The notes below the pieces were generated by a model that searched no databases, was not told where the DNA came from, and saw only the letters and a list, made by a program, of their open reading frames with translations. Shown piece by piece: positions 11,084 to 24,209 of a stretch of 64,000 nucleotides of DNA. This DNA is from Diaporthe sp. PMI_573 (Eukaryota > Ascomycota > Sordariomycetes > Diaporthales > Diaporthaceae). Location: contig JAJTUP010000013.1 in NCBI GenBank assembly GCA_021399435.1, forward strand, positions 744,001-808,000. The letters are read 5' to 3'. Position 1 is the first letter of the stretch; each line of letters begins with the position of its first letter. A program made the translations under genes and the position numbers.

Positions 11084-12758
11084 ATGCTGGACGATAGGGA
11101 AATCGACGCCGCTGTTAATCAGCTGGCCGCTTACCGCAAGGATGACACCCTAAGCGACATCCTGGCCCGCTATGAGACCCTCCTGGGCGACTACAAACGC
11201 CTCAAGAGCGATTACGAGGAGGAGAGAGAGGCTCGAGAAAGATGGAAGCAGCAGGCTAGAGGCCAGGAGCGTAACCCCTTCGTTCTGGTTCTTGTCGACG
11301 CCGACGGCTACGTGTTCAATGATGACTGTAAATCTCATCTCCCCCACACTGCGCACCTCGAAACCCCCAGTTCGCTAACCTCCGCCCCCAGTGGTTGCTG
11401 CCGGCCAAGAAGGCGGCGCTCGGGCTGCGAAGCTACTCAACGATACAATCAAGGCCAGCCAGAGGCGCAAAGGATTAGAGCAGTGCGAGACCATGGTCCG
11501 TGTCTACGCCAACGTCGCCGGCCTGTCCAAAGCCCTCGCCAAGGCCAACCTCCTCACCGCTGACAAACGCTCGCTGGCCCCCTTCATCGCCAATTTCAAC
11601 AGGTCCTACGGCCTGACCGATTTTGTCGACGCCGGAGAGTTCAAGGAGAACGCCGACTTCAAGCTTCGCGAGATGCTCAGGCTCTATGCCGAGAACGCCC
11701 AGTGCAAACACATTTATTTCGCCGCCTGCCACGACGCCGGCTATGTCTCGCAGCTTACCGCCTACCGAGGGCACAGCGACCGCTTCACCCTCATTAGAAC
11801 CTCGGGCCTCCATTTCCATGACGAGTTCACAAAGCTTGGCCTGGGGATTGAAGAGCTACCCGGCGTCTTCCGTGCAACGGGTTCTGCGATGGATGCCTTA
11901 TACCCCAAGCCACTACTAGGGAAACCTAATACAGCTCCGCTTCCGTCCAGGAGCCAGCCCACAGAGCCGAGAGAGATCTGCGCCTTCCACTCGGTGGGCA
12001 GGTGCAAGTACGGAGAAAACTGCAAGAATCTGCACGTTGGTCCTGCGCCTTCGCCTCTTGCTCTCAGACCCTCCAAGCTGAGTCGGTCCTCCTGGCGAAA
12101 TGGAAGTGAACCTTACGATGCCTCCGACTATTCCTCACCAGCTAAAAACCATGCCGCTTCCAACCGAAGCTACCTACAGCAGTCTGACCTCTTCGCCCAA
12201 CTGCCGAAGAGAGACGAAATCCCAGACGGCCAGGTTGCCGTCAACGCTTCGCAGCAGCGCCTAGACGCTTACATCCCCGTCCCAACCTCAGAGTCCGAGA
12301 ACCGCCTCAAACTCAGGTCCTCGATGCAGCGGCTCTGTAACGCGAAACATCTAACCGGGTCTTGTCCCAACTCACAGTGCGAGTACGACCACAACCCGCT
12401 TGAAGAGGACCTCATCCCCACTCTCGAGTCCCTCGCCAGGTCACTGCCCTGTCCCCGACGTGACAAGTGCCGTAACGCGTCTTGCACCTCCGGCCACCTC
12501 TGCCAGAAGCCTGACTGTAAACTCCGTGGCGGAAAGGGCTTCTGCAGATTCCCCTGGAGCCTGCACTACGATGACCTTAGTGTCGATCGTTATGTGTACG
12601 CTATATCGAATAGACATTCCGTCTCACAGCACGAGCGGTCTGCCGCGCCTTCACCGTCTGAGGAAAACGGAAATGGAGATGAGGGTGCTGAGCAGGAGGA
12701 GGAGGAGGAGGAGGACATCCCCAGCCCTAACGGCGGCATATCAGTAGGCGCATTGTGA
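11084..12758 (+). CDS. CCCH-type zinc-finger protein with NYN-like N-terminal region
   Basis: Two exons: 11084-11327 and 11392-12758, with a 64-bp intron (donor GTAAAT, acceptor CCCCCAG). Joining them in phase gives 536 residues. Residues about 20-65 are a charged helix/coiled coil. About 65-230 include NPFVLVLVDADGYVFNDDL followed by VAAGQEGGARAAKLLND, then TLIRTSGLHFHDEF, which resembles the NYN/PIN-like fold seen in fungal CCCH proteins of this layout (from memory of the family, not tested). A CCCH finger follows: C-x7-C-x5-C-x3-H (CAFHSVGRCKYGENCKNLH). Further Cys/His clusters are CNAKHLTGSCPNSQCEYDH and CRNASCTSGHLCQKPDC. The C-terminus is acidic with a run of seven Glu. Probable RNA-binding protein; target unknown. 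The GAT-GAC aspartates at the exon 1 end could be metal ligands if the NYN reading is right. Confidence 0.85.
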
Positions 12759-13963
12759 GACTCCCGCATCGAACGCGTCAGGCAGGAACACAGTGACATT
12801 TATGTCCAAATGAGTCAGGCTCAGCCTGCGTGTTGGATAATCCTTTCACGGGTTATCGCTTGGTCAAGATTCGGACCATCTGAAAACGGCAACCATCCTG
12901 GGAAACCCCTCTGGATGAAAGCCGAGGTATCGTCAAAGGACAATTGAATCCTTGTAATCTTAAAAAGAGTGATGGCCTGGCAACGTTGACAGAAGGAAGT
13001 GAAGAAATAAAAAAAAGGGAGGGATATTGTAAAACGGGAGGAGTGGGGTCCAGGCTCTTGCAATGAATGGTGCAAGTAGCTCAGTGATGAGAAAGGATGA
13101 CCTGATGGAGAGATAATGGCTAACGATGGGGCTCAATCTCTGGATGCAAAATTCCAGGACACGACACAGCGGATACGTCTATCGAAATCCTCGAATCACA
13201 GCTGGAAATGGACCAGGTACATGGCAGGAACTTGTCTCATTATCACACTAAAAGAAGAAGAAAGAAGCACGGGTTGCGGGATATCCTGGATGGCTTCTAT
13301 AAAAAGCTATGTGCGCATCGGGTGCTCCTCTCGGCCAAACGCCCAAGGTTGTTTATCTATAACACTTGGTGTGGATGATGAGGCGGCACAAGAGACATTG
13401 ATGATGTGGTCGGTTTCAAAGCTAAATGCAGTTCTCAGACTGAATCTTAACTGCTGTCTCCTTTCATTTCCCCCTCACAATGGCCTCGTGAGATTCCCGC
13501 GGAGGCTCAGCCAGATGCATTTTGCAAAAAAGTCATTTGCTCCCGGCCGCTTGAGTAGATGACCAGCTTTAGCGCTCCGCTCCAGCTTGAAAATCGCTGC
13601 CCACGCCCACCTCTCCCAATTTGGACGGCAACAGAGATTCCAATTCTCACAGGTTCATTGTAGCTTCCGCAAATTATCTCGCAAGCTTTTCGATCACAGC
13701 CGAAGTCAAATTCCAGATCTTTCAGCAGACCATAAGTCGCTTTTCCTTGTGGTTTTTTTTTCCAACTTGACTTCCCTCTGATATCAGCATTGACTGTGAG
13801 CGTTGAACCTCCAAAGACCACCAAAGGATCGAAGCTCCTCGGCCCTCAGCCTCAAGCGATCAAGTTCCTCAAGACACTTTCAGTCACCAGCCACTTGCAT
13901 GGTTGGCTCACTAGGTCCAATGCTGTTGGCCAATCTCGCCAAGTCCCCCATGACAAGCGAATC
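12759..13963. other. Intergenic
   Basis: No supported gene. Contains A-rich runs near 13005-13015 and pyrimidine-rich tracts near 13741-13775 upstream of the degraded 2EXR gene. The frame that is open from 13790 has no ATG before 13964. Confidence 0.45.
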
Positions 13964-15106
13964 ATGTCTTCGATCATAAACACGAGCGACGGTCTCGCCG
14001 AAGCCAGTCCAGATGCTGTACCCAAGCCTTACCACAATCTGAGCATCGTCTACATCGACCATGAGCTAGAAAAGCCGATTAAAGCCTCCGCCGAAGCTGA
14101 GGCGGGAGAAAACAGCCGTCACCCCAACCTGACTGTGGTCTACCTCGACCTCCACCTGAATGACTCGGCACCGTCTGGCGCCAGCCATGGGGCCAGTGGC
14201 TCGAAAGCCCTTGCCACTCATACCGCAGTAGTACAAGGCCGAAGGGGATTGTTTTGCCTGCCTCCTGAGCCCCGCGTCATGATCTGGGACAATTTCCACT
14301 TTCAGGAAAACGACTTCTGGGAGCAAAAGCATGGATTGGAATCAAACGAGGTACTCCCTTCCCCTCGGCCATACTGCAATAGTGATAAGGGGCGCAGACG
14401 CAAGAGCAGGTGGTATTTGGGTGTCTACGAATACACCTTTCAACAAGGTGTCGAGAGAGGAGACGATGATTGGGCTGTGGATGTCCCCGTCCTTCTTCAT
14501 ATCGGTGCGGAGTCTCCCAGTGCGGCACTTCGACATCGCAAATTTGTCTTTGGCGACAGGGACGGTGATGAAATGGAAGTTGGAACGTTGTGGAACCCGG
14601 ACCTAGATGTCCTTGTGTTTGAAGCTTCCTGGAGTGTCCAGCAGCACCCATGGGCGCCCACAGGTCTGCAGGGTCTTGAGCATGTCAAACATGTTGCAAT
14701 TGACGAGAACCTGGCTCGGGGCTTTGAGTACATGTCTGGGTACAAGAAACCATGGCCTTACCGTCACAAGAGTCGGGTTGCAGTCGCCATTTAGGCTGGA
14801 CTTTGGAGAATCTTGGCTGAAGCGGAACTTCATCTTGGAGTTCTTCCCTCATTTTCAGCAGCTAACCGTCTTCTTCGCCTGCATTCACGCAAAGCTTCAC
14901 GCGAGGGGTTTCGATCACGTGGAGGTTATGGGTACGGTGTCACTTTTCGTTTGGGCACAGATTTCCAAACAGCTGTGAAAGAGTTGACAAGATATGACAA
15001 ATTTCGGTCGGAGGCGAACAGTACTGAAGTACACTGTAATGCTTTTTCCAGACCCGACCACGAGGGGCCCGCTATATTCGGTCAAGCATGGTATCGACGT
15101 AGATAG
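13964..15106 (+). pseudogene. Degraded 2EXR-domain gene (frameshifted paralogue of 16874-17976)
   Basis: The ATG at 13964 opens a frame to a TAG at 14792-14794. It contains a 2EXR-like start (LFCLPPEPRVMIWD) and a block VPVLLHIGAESPSAALRHRK...FVFG, LQGLEHVKHVAIDENLA that parallels QPILSQICAESRQ...FVFG, LQGLKSLDFVKNIALDA in the intact gene. Past the stop the similarity goes on in another frame (FILEFFPHFQQLTVFF, parallel to HFLEYFTALNKLMIVF) and then returns to the first frame (YGVTFRLGTDFQTAVKEL, parallel to YGWVTFDRDGTNMADAVG). At least two small indels, near 14780-14800 and before about 14920, explain this better than an intron. The first finger of the 2EXR motif is also changed (PPELR to PPEPR). 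The N-terminal part carries an internal duplicate: YHNLSIVYIDHEL and HPNLTVVYLDLHL. Confidence 0.65.
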
Positions 15107-16873
15107 TACATTGCTTTGGTGGGAGTAGGACGTGGTAATATCTGTGGACTCCTTGTGGAACTGTGGGTGTCCGGTCCACGGCCAACGGTCCAAGGCGGAC
15201 TGAGACCGCAAGGTGCAGTGTCCGGACAGAATAGCCACATCTGTGTCGTGCCAGATGGAAGGTCCGTCTGTCCACTGAATGTCCTGTGGTTGCTCTTGGG
15301 GGTCAGCCTCGAGACTGACCCCCTACAACCGATCTACATCAAACTCGTCGCCTCCACGAATCATCACTCAGAAACGCAGCCACAGTTTGAACACTCCCCC
15401 GTGGGGTAAAAAGTCAGGAGTCTACGATCTGAGCAGGTTTCATGTTCTTAATTTACCGTCCAAGATCGAGGTAAGTTGTAGAGAAAAACGAAACACTAGT
15501 ACCTGGGCTTAAGCCCATAGAATACCAGACTACATGACCCGATGAGGATATATGGGATGTGTAGAGTCCGGCGGTCTTCATGTGATTTGCGCATTGCTTC
15601 TGGTTTGTATTCGATGGGAGCGCAATTGTGGGTAGCCTAATTGCCAGGTTAGGAGTTTGATTGGGATTTTGCCAGTGTTGTGATACGACATGACGGCCCG
15701 ACCTTTCTCTGGGACCAGGAATTCGAGGGCATGCCGATGTCACCATCTGCAACAAACAACGCAACGGTCATGCATCGCCTTGAAGCCTTCCTTGAGGGGT
15801 GATGGAATGGGGGAATATCAATATCAAAATGCCAATGTTGGGATCCCACCAAGGCCATGGCTCCGTTTGACCTCTTCCCAAGATGAACGATCCATGGCGT
15901 AATACGAAGTGGTGCGACTACCCACAGAGCTGCACCATGCCGACCTGGCGATGGTGGTGACGATAATATGGATTGAAGGGGACTAACTATCAACTGGTAC
16001 GATGACTGGATGAATTTATCCTTTGGCCCCATGGTAATTTTATCTGGGATCGCGTGCTCCAGACGATCAGTCATAACTCAACAGGCAAGATGAAGATATC
16101 GAGGCGGGTTCGCACTCTAGCACAGTCCAGTTCATGTTGTGGGTGTAAAGGGTGTTTAGATCCATCGCGGGTTAGATGCGATTTCAGAGCTCATATCGTT
16201 GCGGTATTTGATGACTGCTTGCTGACATGGACGTGATGAAGGCAAAGCGACTGTGTGGAGTTGGGAGAAGTCCACCACTGATGTACGCGACTAAAAATGA
16301 TTTGACTTTTGCGAAATTTAGAAGGGCCGCGAAGGGGCGTAAAATTTTGGGAATGCTGTTCTGGCAATGGCCCGCAGTTGTATGTAGTCCGAGATCAGTC
16401 TACGGTTGGGAGAAACGAGCTTCTTGACTTTTATTCACTTTCTTGATCCGTGTTCTGTGACGTTTTAATTACTCGACCGTTTCCCCAGGTTGCTGGGGTT
16501 TCTATTTGCATCTGTATCTTCATCCATTCACTTGCTACCAGCAGGCTGCAAAGTGAAATGTCCAACCGCCTCAGACCAGTCAACCTACCTAGGTAGGTAG
16601 GTACCTCAAGGCATTGGCTCTTCAAATCGGAAGTGATTCAATCTACGCAGGCCCTACTGTTGATCCTGCTCCACACACTCAAAGCAGCACCGGTGCGGGT
16701 GAGGTAAAGCATAGTGGTGCGTGTCACCTCATCAGCCCACTTCAGGAACGACTCTGCATCGCTGGCCAGCTTCTTGCATCGATCAACAGCTTCAGCAACA
16801 TCACTCCTCTCATCTCCCACACTTCTTTCAACCAAGCCTTCTCGAGGAAAACAACAAAGGGCCTTCAAGCAAC
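15107..16873. other. Intergenic
   Basis: No supported gene. Holds a CCTACCTAGGTAGG palindrome (annotated separately at 16583-16606) and the promoter of the 2EXR gene that starts at 16874. The 141-codon minus-strand frame at 15649-16074 has no features. Confidence 0.45.
16583..16606. promoter_or_regulatory. CCTACCTAGGTAGG palindrome upstream of 2EXR gene
   Basis: Self-complementary core TACCTAGGTA extended by GGTA units, about 270-290 bp before the ATG at 16874. The same core occurs at 18766-18779, 22361-22378 and 31194-31205, always outside coding regions. Function unknown; regulatory role is a guess from placement. Confidence 0.4.
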
Positions 16874-17976
16874 ATGAGCGGTGTGATTTGGAATGGTGGC
16901 AACACCCTCGCCTCACAGCAGGTAAGCTGTTCACATCAAAGTCACCGTAGCACCAATCAAATTTCCACCGCCACTGACCTCCAATCAAGATGCAAAACAC
17001 ACTTGGCCCCACAAGCCTCTTCCGTTTGCCGCCCGAGCTGCGGGTCATGATCTGGAAGCTCCTTTTACCCAGCCGCAGAGTCCTCAAGGCGAGAAGTTCC
17101 GGCGCCACCATGGACCCACGTCGTACCGACGACCGCCGATTCGTGTTTGGTTTCGACTCCAAAGTCTCGCAGCCCATCCTCTCTCAGATCTGTGCGGAGT
17201 CTCGACAGTGCCTGCTGGACTATGGAAACGGACAGTTCGTCTTTGGACTGGAGGGCGAAGCAGGGCTCTGGTGGGGCCCCCAGGATGTGCTGCTCTTCGA
17301 CCAGGAATGGTGTCTCAGATGGGCCACGCCTTCTCTGCAGGGTTTGAAGAGCCTCGATTTCGTCAAGAACATCGCACTCGACGCTACTCAGGCTCAATAC
17401 ATCTACTACGAATACGTACTTCCCGAGGACGACGAGACCAGTCAAGATGACAGCGACGGAAGCGACCAAGGAGACTTCAACGAAGAAAACGATGGCGATT
17501 CCGAGCCAACGGACCTTGAGCCTCAGGCTCTTCTACCGCAAAGCATCACGGTCGGGTACATGAGCCGCACAGACAGGCTCCACTTCCTCGAGTATTTTAC
17601 TGCGCTCAATAAGCTGATGATTGTCTTCGAGCCCATCACTTTGTTCCCTATGGGCTCAACAAATTACTACTCGGCACCCGCAGAATGGGGCCCAATCTCT
17701 CAGTTCCTTGACAAACCCTGTCACTACGGCTGGGTTACGTTTGATCGTGATGGCACCAACATGGCCGACGCGGTTGGTCAGGTCTCCGAGCTCAGGCGCT
17801 TCTGGGCGCATACCAGCAGCCTAAATTACTGGTCCTACTGCAAATATGACGACACGTTCAATGAAAGCCATGTTTTGTACGACTTCTGCATCGACAGGTC
17901 ACGCACCGGGCTTGCCTACGAGCCTACGCGGGTCACTTGCTTCGACATGATGGACGACGGAGACTGGGCACTTTGA
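16874..17976 (+). CDS. 2EXR-domain protein (F-box-like fungal family)
   Basis: Two exons: a 16-codon leader exon 16874-16921 and the main exon 16990-17976, separated by a 68-bp intron (GTAAGC donor, CTGAC branch site, AAG acceptor). The total is 344 residues. The main exon also starts with ATG (MQNTLGPTS), so a shorter 328-residue form is possible; I prefer the spliced model because the intron signals are near consensus and in phase 0. Domain: 2EXR at the start of the main exon, LFRLPPELRVMIWKLLLPSR, with a second conserved block ILSQICAESRQCLLDY. An acidic low-complexity stretch follows (EDDETSQDDSDGSDQGDFNE). 2EXR proteins are abundant and uncharacterised in ascomycetes; the N-terminal helix resembles F-box entries. 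No signal peptide, so probably cytosolic or nuclear. Its upstream neighbour is a decayed paralogue in the same orientation. Confidence 0.85.
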
Positions 17977-19190
17977 GAAGGCACAGACTTTGCGAGGGCA
18001 CACATTCGGCAAAATCTCAAAGGCTGGTGGAGCGCCTGGAAAACCTGGTAGCCACCGGGGCCCCATGACTGGACAAGGCTCTCGAGGGCAATCATTTGAC
18101 AGGCACTTGGAAGGGGACTTCTCGAAGCACAATTGCAGGGGTACGAGGCATTGACACATTGAAATACCGCCGAGTGTTTACAAAGAATTCAACCACCTCG
18201 GCTTGTCCACCAAACCAGGAATGGATGTCTGTTGGTAATTGACAGCATGGATTTGATCTCATAGCAGCCAGATGTAACTGGATCACCAGCCACAAGAAGG
18301 AAGAAGCAAGGGAAATAGCTCCGGAGAGAGACACCGAGAAAGAGACAGCTGTACGCTGAGAAAGGAAATGTCAGATTATGTGCCGACTCATCTCCCTCGA
18401 GCCATGGCTTGATTCTCACATGTCGTCTCGGGCCGCTTGGGTCTGCTCTCGTGGTTGCTCAAACTGGACCAGATGGGAGTGTGCCTTCTCTTCCGGCCGT
18501 GTCTGTCCCGTCCCAGCACCGCGGCGACGATGTTGACTACACGATGGTAACTAGCTGTTAAATCAGCACTCTCGGCCATCCAAATCGGACATGTTCTTAG
18601 CGGTAGCTGGGGCGGAGTGAAGTCAAATGCGGACGATGCAAGCGACGTGTGGAGTCGAAAAGCTGGGTCAGCCGCATCGCGGCAGTCAGCGCAGACGAGG
18701 GACCCCTGCCTGGGTAAGATGCGGGCCGTTAAGGCTTATCCTGGTGAGGGACCACAAGTACCGAAGTAGGTACCTAGGCAGCCAAGCACCCAGTACTGCG
18801 GTAGCTTTTGTGTACACCTGGCCTGTGAATCACTTCCTCTTCCAGCACAACAGATCCACCCGCCGTCCGCTCTCCCATGTTTCGAATTGAGCAGCTGTGC
18901 CGTACGGTAGGCAACTCAACACCTGGCTCGTTCATCTATGGCCTTCTCCTATTCTTCACTTCTTGCCATTGACGGCGTGGATGGGCGCGACACAGGAGAG
19001 CCGTCCACGAAACTGCACCTCGTGCGACAGCAACGGCAGAGCTCCACGGCCACAAGATCCTCGGCCCACACAGTCCCACCGCAACGCATCTACTAGACTG
19101 CCTGGTCTCTACACAGTAGGTAGTGCATAGCATCCGCAGCTTCGGCTTCTGTCTGACCCCCAAACCCACCACAGCCCCCCCCCCTTGGGC
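17977..19190. other. Intergenic
   Basis: No supported gene. Contains a variant of the TACCTAGG element at 18766-18779, about 410 bp upstream of the GH47 start, and a C-rich tract at about 19173-19184 just before that ATG. Confidence 0.45.
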
Positions 19191-21000
<1,810 letters not shown>

Positions 21001-21302
21001 ATGACGAACACCAGGATCACATGTTACGATAATTATAGCGAATACTATGTGTCTATACCAAACTTGAGTAGACCAAACCATCTCACACTAAAAACCAATG
21101 CCCTTTTCCGCCGCCAATCCGGCCCCGGCGCAAGGGCAACTTCTGGTATATAGACCACTTCCACAAGATGACAGGCATACCTAACCCAACATCAAAAGTT
21201 TGGAAAAAGACGATCTCAGCCCAATACACGCAGGCCTGGCGGGTCGTATGGTCGGAATGACGGGCACAATCAGTCATCGCCCTGTCGGTTAAGATCATCT
21301 CC

Positions 21303-22070
21303 TCAGGTCCATGAATGTGCGTGCAGCAGCGACAGTATCGAGAGTTCCGTATCAACATCGACCATGACTACATCAGCATCAGCAGGCTGGTTCAGGACAT
21401 CGTGCCGGGTACCGCTCAGAGTCTGCCGTCCAGTGACCTCCATGCCCTCTTCGGTTTCTTCGAACTTTCTGCCGGGGCAGGCAGGCTTCTCGGGTACCTT
21501 GCCAGGCATCTCATCCTCGAAGCGTACCTTCTTTTGAAGAGTTTTGAGATTTGAGCGCAAGCGGCCTGAGGTTTGGAGGACCCCAGACGGCCTCCTCGTG
21601 GTGTTGAGTGCACCAATGCTGGGGCTTTCGATATTCGCACTCCGCCGCTTTGCCTCAGCCGTTCCATACTCTACAGACTTCCCCGCGTTCGTTGTCACAT
21701 TGCTTCGCTGCCGGTGGCTGGAAAGATCCTCACAGGTGCTGTGTTGACAGCTCCCTCTTCATTTGTACGAGTATTCACGCTTGTCTTCGGTGCCATCCCT
21801 CATTGCGCCAGACATCCTCTGATGGGCTGCAGTCCCCTTGCCCGCCTCTGCCGCCGCCTTCGCCCTCGGTCGCTGGCGAAGTGGCTCCTCCGCTGTTGCA
21901 TCCTTGCCGTAATGGTCCAACTGTCTTTTCTGACCAGGTCTCGACTGCATCCCCAGGCAGACGTTCAGCAGTCTGGCGTGTCGCGCGTCCCTCGAGCTAT
22001 CGTCCGACACTATAGTTCTGGAATTTCTGACATGGCTGGCTTCAAGTCGAGGGTTTCGTAGTGGGAACAT
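21303..22070 (-). CDS. Basic hypothetical protein with KVRF (PP1-docking-like) motif
   Basis: A two-exon model is proposed: 22070-21769 and 21717-21303, with a 51-bp intron (GTACAA donor, TTTCCAG acceptor). The two frames join exactly in phase to 238 residues; without splicing the first frame stops at once. The N-terminal half is rich in Arg and Ala (KDATAEEPLRQRPRAKAAAE). The C-terminal half contains LKTLQKKVRFEDEMPGK, in which K-V-R-F fits the RVxF consensus used by protein phosphatase 1 partners, and an end reading VVMVDVDTELSILSLL. No domain recognised. It is convergent with the GH47 gene, whose stop is about 300 bp away. The phosphatase link is inference from a very short motif, and the model itself is only moderately sure. 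Confidence 0.4.
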
Positions 22071-22360
22071 TCGGGAGTGTGATCTGCTGGGACAATTCTT
22101 GTGCGCAGACTTCAGCGGGAAGCTTCATCTCAACTTAGGCCTGCTGGGCCGAGGCTTCCCTTGCCGAAATACGTCATGCCTAGTCGTCGATATTTGGCTT
22201 CCAACATGCTCTGGGCGGTCTACCTGGCATGTGGGCGAAGGCGTGTAAATGCGATACGGTGGATCTGGCGTGTTCCACGAAAGAGTTTGGGAGAGAGGCT
22301 TGTGTGGCCTAGCCTGGAGTTCGAACTGCCCTGGCGTGGTTCGAAGTTGAGTACATAATT

Positions 22361-22378
22361 ACCTACCTAGGTAGGTAA
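22361..22378. promoter_or_regulatory. CCTACCTAGGTAGG palindrome upstream of 21303-22070
   Basis: Same palindrome as at 16583-16606, here about 290 bp upstream of the minus-strand start at 22070 and followed by further GGTA/GCAGGTAGG units. Role unknown. Confidence 0.35.
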
Positions 22379-22746
22379 GCAGGTAGGCGCGATCGTCGAA
22401 GTGCGTTCAGACTTCGGATCACAATCTCTGATCGTGCATGCAGATGGCGCCACCAATGCAAAAGTCTGGATTCCAATGTTGCTTGCTGCCAATGGAAGGT
22501 ACATGACCACCCTAATTCCTATTTCAAAACTCGAGACCTCCAGCTTGGACTGTTCCATATCTGCCTGACCTGCACCCAACTAAGAATGTGATGTAAACTC
22601 ATCCATGCGGATAGATTGAATTCATCTATGAATGGGTGTCTGAAGAGTTTTCAACAATTGCAACTCATGCTGCAGCAACTTTGGTCAAAGAACATGCAAA
22701 GTCCTGCGAGGTTCTAGAGGCTAGGCACTTGCCTTCTTACCACCTC

Positions 22747-23046
22747 TCAACGCCGGCACACGATCGCCGTTGTCTTGGATTTTTCCCTTGCTGCGAAGCC
22801 ACCAGATAAATCAGCATGCCAATGCCACTGGTATTTTCTGAAAAAAAAAATAATGGTGCCAAGGTGGGGAGAAGGGATTCCTGCTACACGAACCATGGAC
22901 TCCCGGCCGGCCTGGTAACATCTGCAACAGAACCACAGCATGAAGACTGAAAGTAGAACCGGCAGTAATATGGCAACGGCCATCCAGATTGGTTCAATGC
23001 CATTGCTGTCCGATGTGGTGTTTCTTCTCGATAGTACTACAGGCAT
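22747..23046 (-). CDS. Possible small membrane protein (uncertain model)
   Basis: The 99-codon frame has a short polar N-terminus with an N-x-T sequon, then one strongly hydrophobic segment (IWMAVAILLPVLLSVFMLWF) followed by CCRCY, as in single-pass proteins. Two problems: the same frame is open upstream to 23256 and is interrupted only by a TAG directly before this ATG, so the real gene may start further up with the stop removed by an intron, or it may be decayed. In addition, a run of T followed by CAG near 22836 looks like a splice acceptor that would change the C-terminus. No family recognised. Confidence 0.25.
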   Translation of the reverse strand: MPVVLSRRNTTSDSNGIEPIWMAVAILLPVLLSVFMLWFCCRCYQAGRESMVRVAGIPSPHLGTIIFFFRKYQWHWHADLSGGFAAREKSKTTAIVCRR

Positions 23047-24209
23047 CTAGGCAAAGTATTTCCTGAGACAGCAGACTAAGCTGCGGTTCGCGATAGTTGT
23101 GAATGACGACAAGTTCAGCTGTATGGATCTCAGTGATATGTGGCTGCCATGGACGACCACAAAAATGGACGTGTCGACTTCACATGAATCCGAGGAGTGG
23201 CCACTGGTGTGAAAAATCGTGAACCCAGAAAAGAATGTGTGCGGGAAGGCAAGCAATTAAAGCCGCTCCATGCGGATGTGAAAGAGGCCAAAATGCGGCA
23301 ACGCCATGGTAACGTTATTGAATGATGTCTGCCAAACTTTTGTAGCCAATTGTGTCTCAATTATCGAGATTTTGTTAGTGCTGAGAAACCCATTGAAATT
23401 GGTGGCTTGTACGTTTCCTGTGTCCAACAGTCAGTCCGGGCGGGCTTCTTGGCAAACAGCAACATGCAAACGTCAAACATGTCTGCACACACAAGTCACG
23501 TCGCTCATGCGCTTGATGATAAAGTCATTCAGGCTATGGATATTATTGGTTCGCAGCTTTAGCCGGGGCTTGTGTCGTCGCTGGTGATTGCTCATGGAGT
23601 GTTTTGGATTACAATGGTCAGAAGTCACGTCAACACTGTGTGAATACGGGGCTTCAAGAGACCAGGAACGACGTGGCCAGTGCAAGTATGCCGTGGGGAA
23701 ATGCGTCGGGAGTTTCAGGTTTTCTCGGCAAGAAAGTTTGGCAATCAAAGCGCCCGCAGAAGCTGTGAGATCAGGCTGGTGACCATTGATCCGACCTGGC
23801 TTACTTGGGTGCTGTGGTTAGCGACTGTTCAATATGACCAAGCCCATCGCGAGTATGTCCCCGAATCCTCACTCCCGTAAAAATTGAGAAGAATGATTAC
23901 AAGAAGCGTCCAAGGGATTGGCTGAAGTCTGCCCGCGTGCTACCGGTAAACAGAAGAGCACGGGAAGTGCCAATGCTTGAACGGCCATTTTTGGATATAG
24001 CAAATCTACAAATCATTCCATTATATTATGGAATTAATATAGAGGAATTAATATATGTGTATAATATTAAGTGGCAAGGCTCGACAATATATGTACATAC
24101 GTGTAATATAGATGCCCGGTCTGTCCTTGTTGATATCGACGCCCGTAGCACATCGATGACATCTCAGTGCCTATCGGCCGCAGCTTATCAAATACACGTC
24201 AATTTTAAC
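23047..24209. other. Intergenic / possible 5' part of the membrane protein gene
   Basis: No firm gene. 23047-23256 (minus) may belong with the frame at 22747-23046. The last 200 bases before 24209 are AT-rich (many ATATAT-type words) and form the 3' flank of the monooxygenase gene. Confidence 0.4.
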
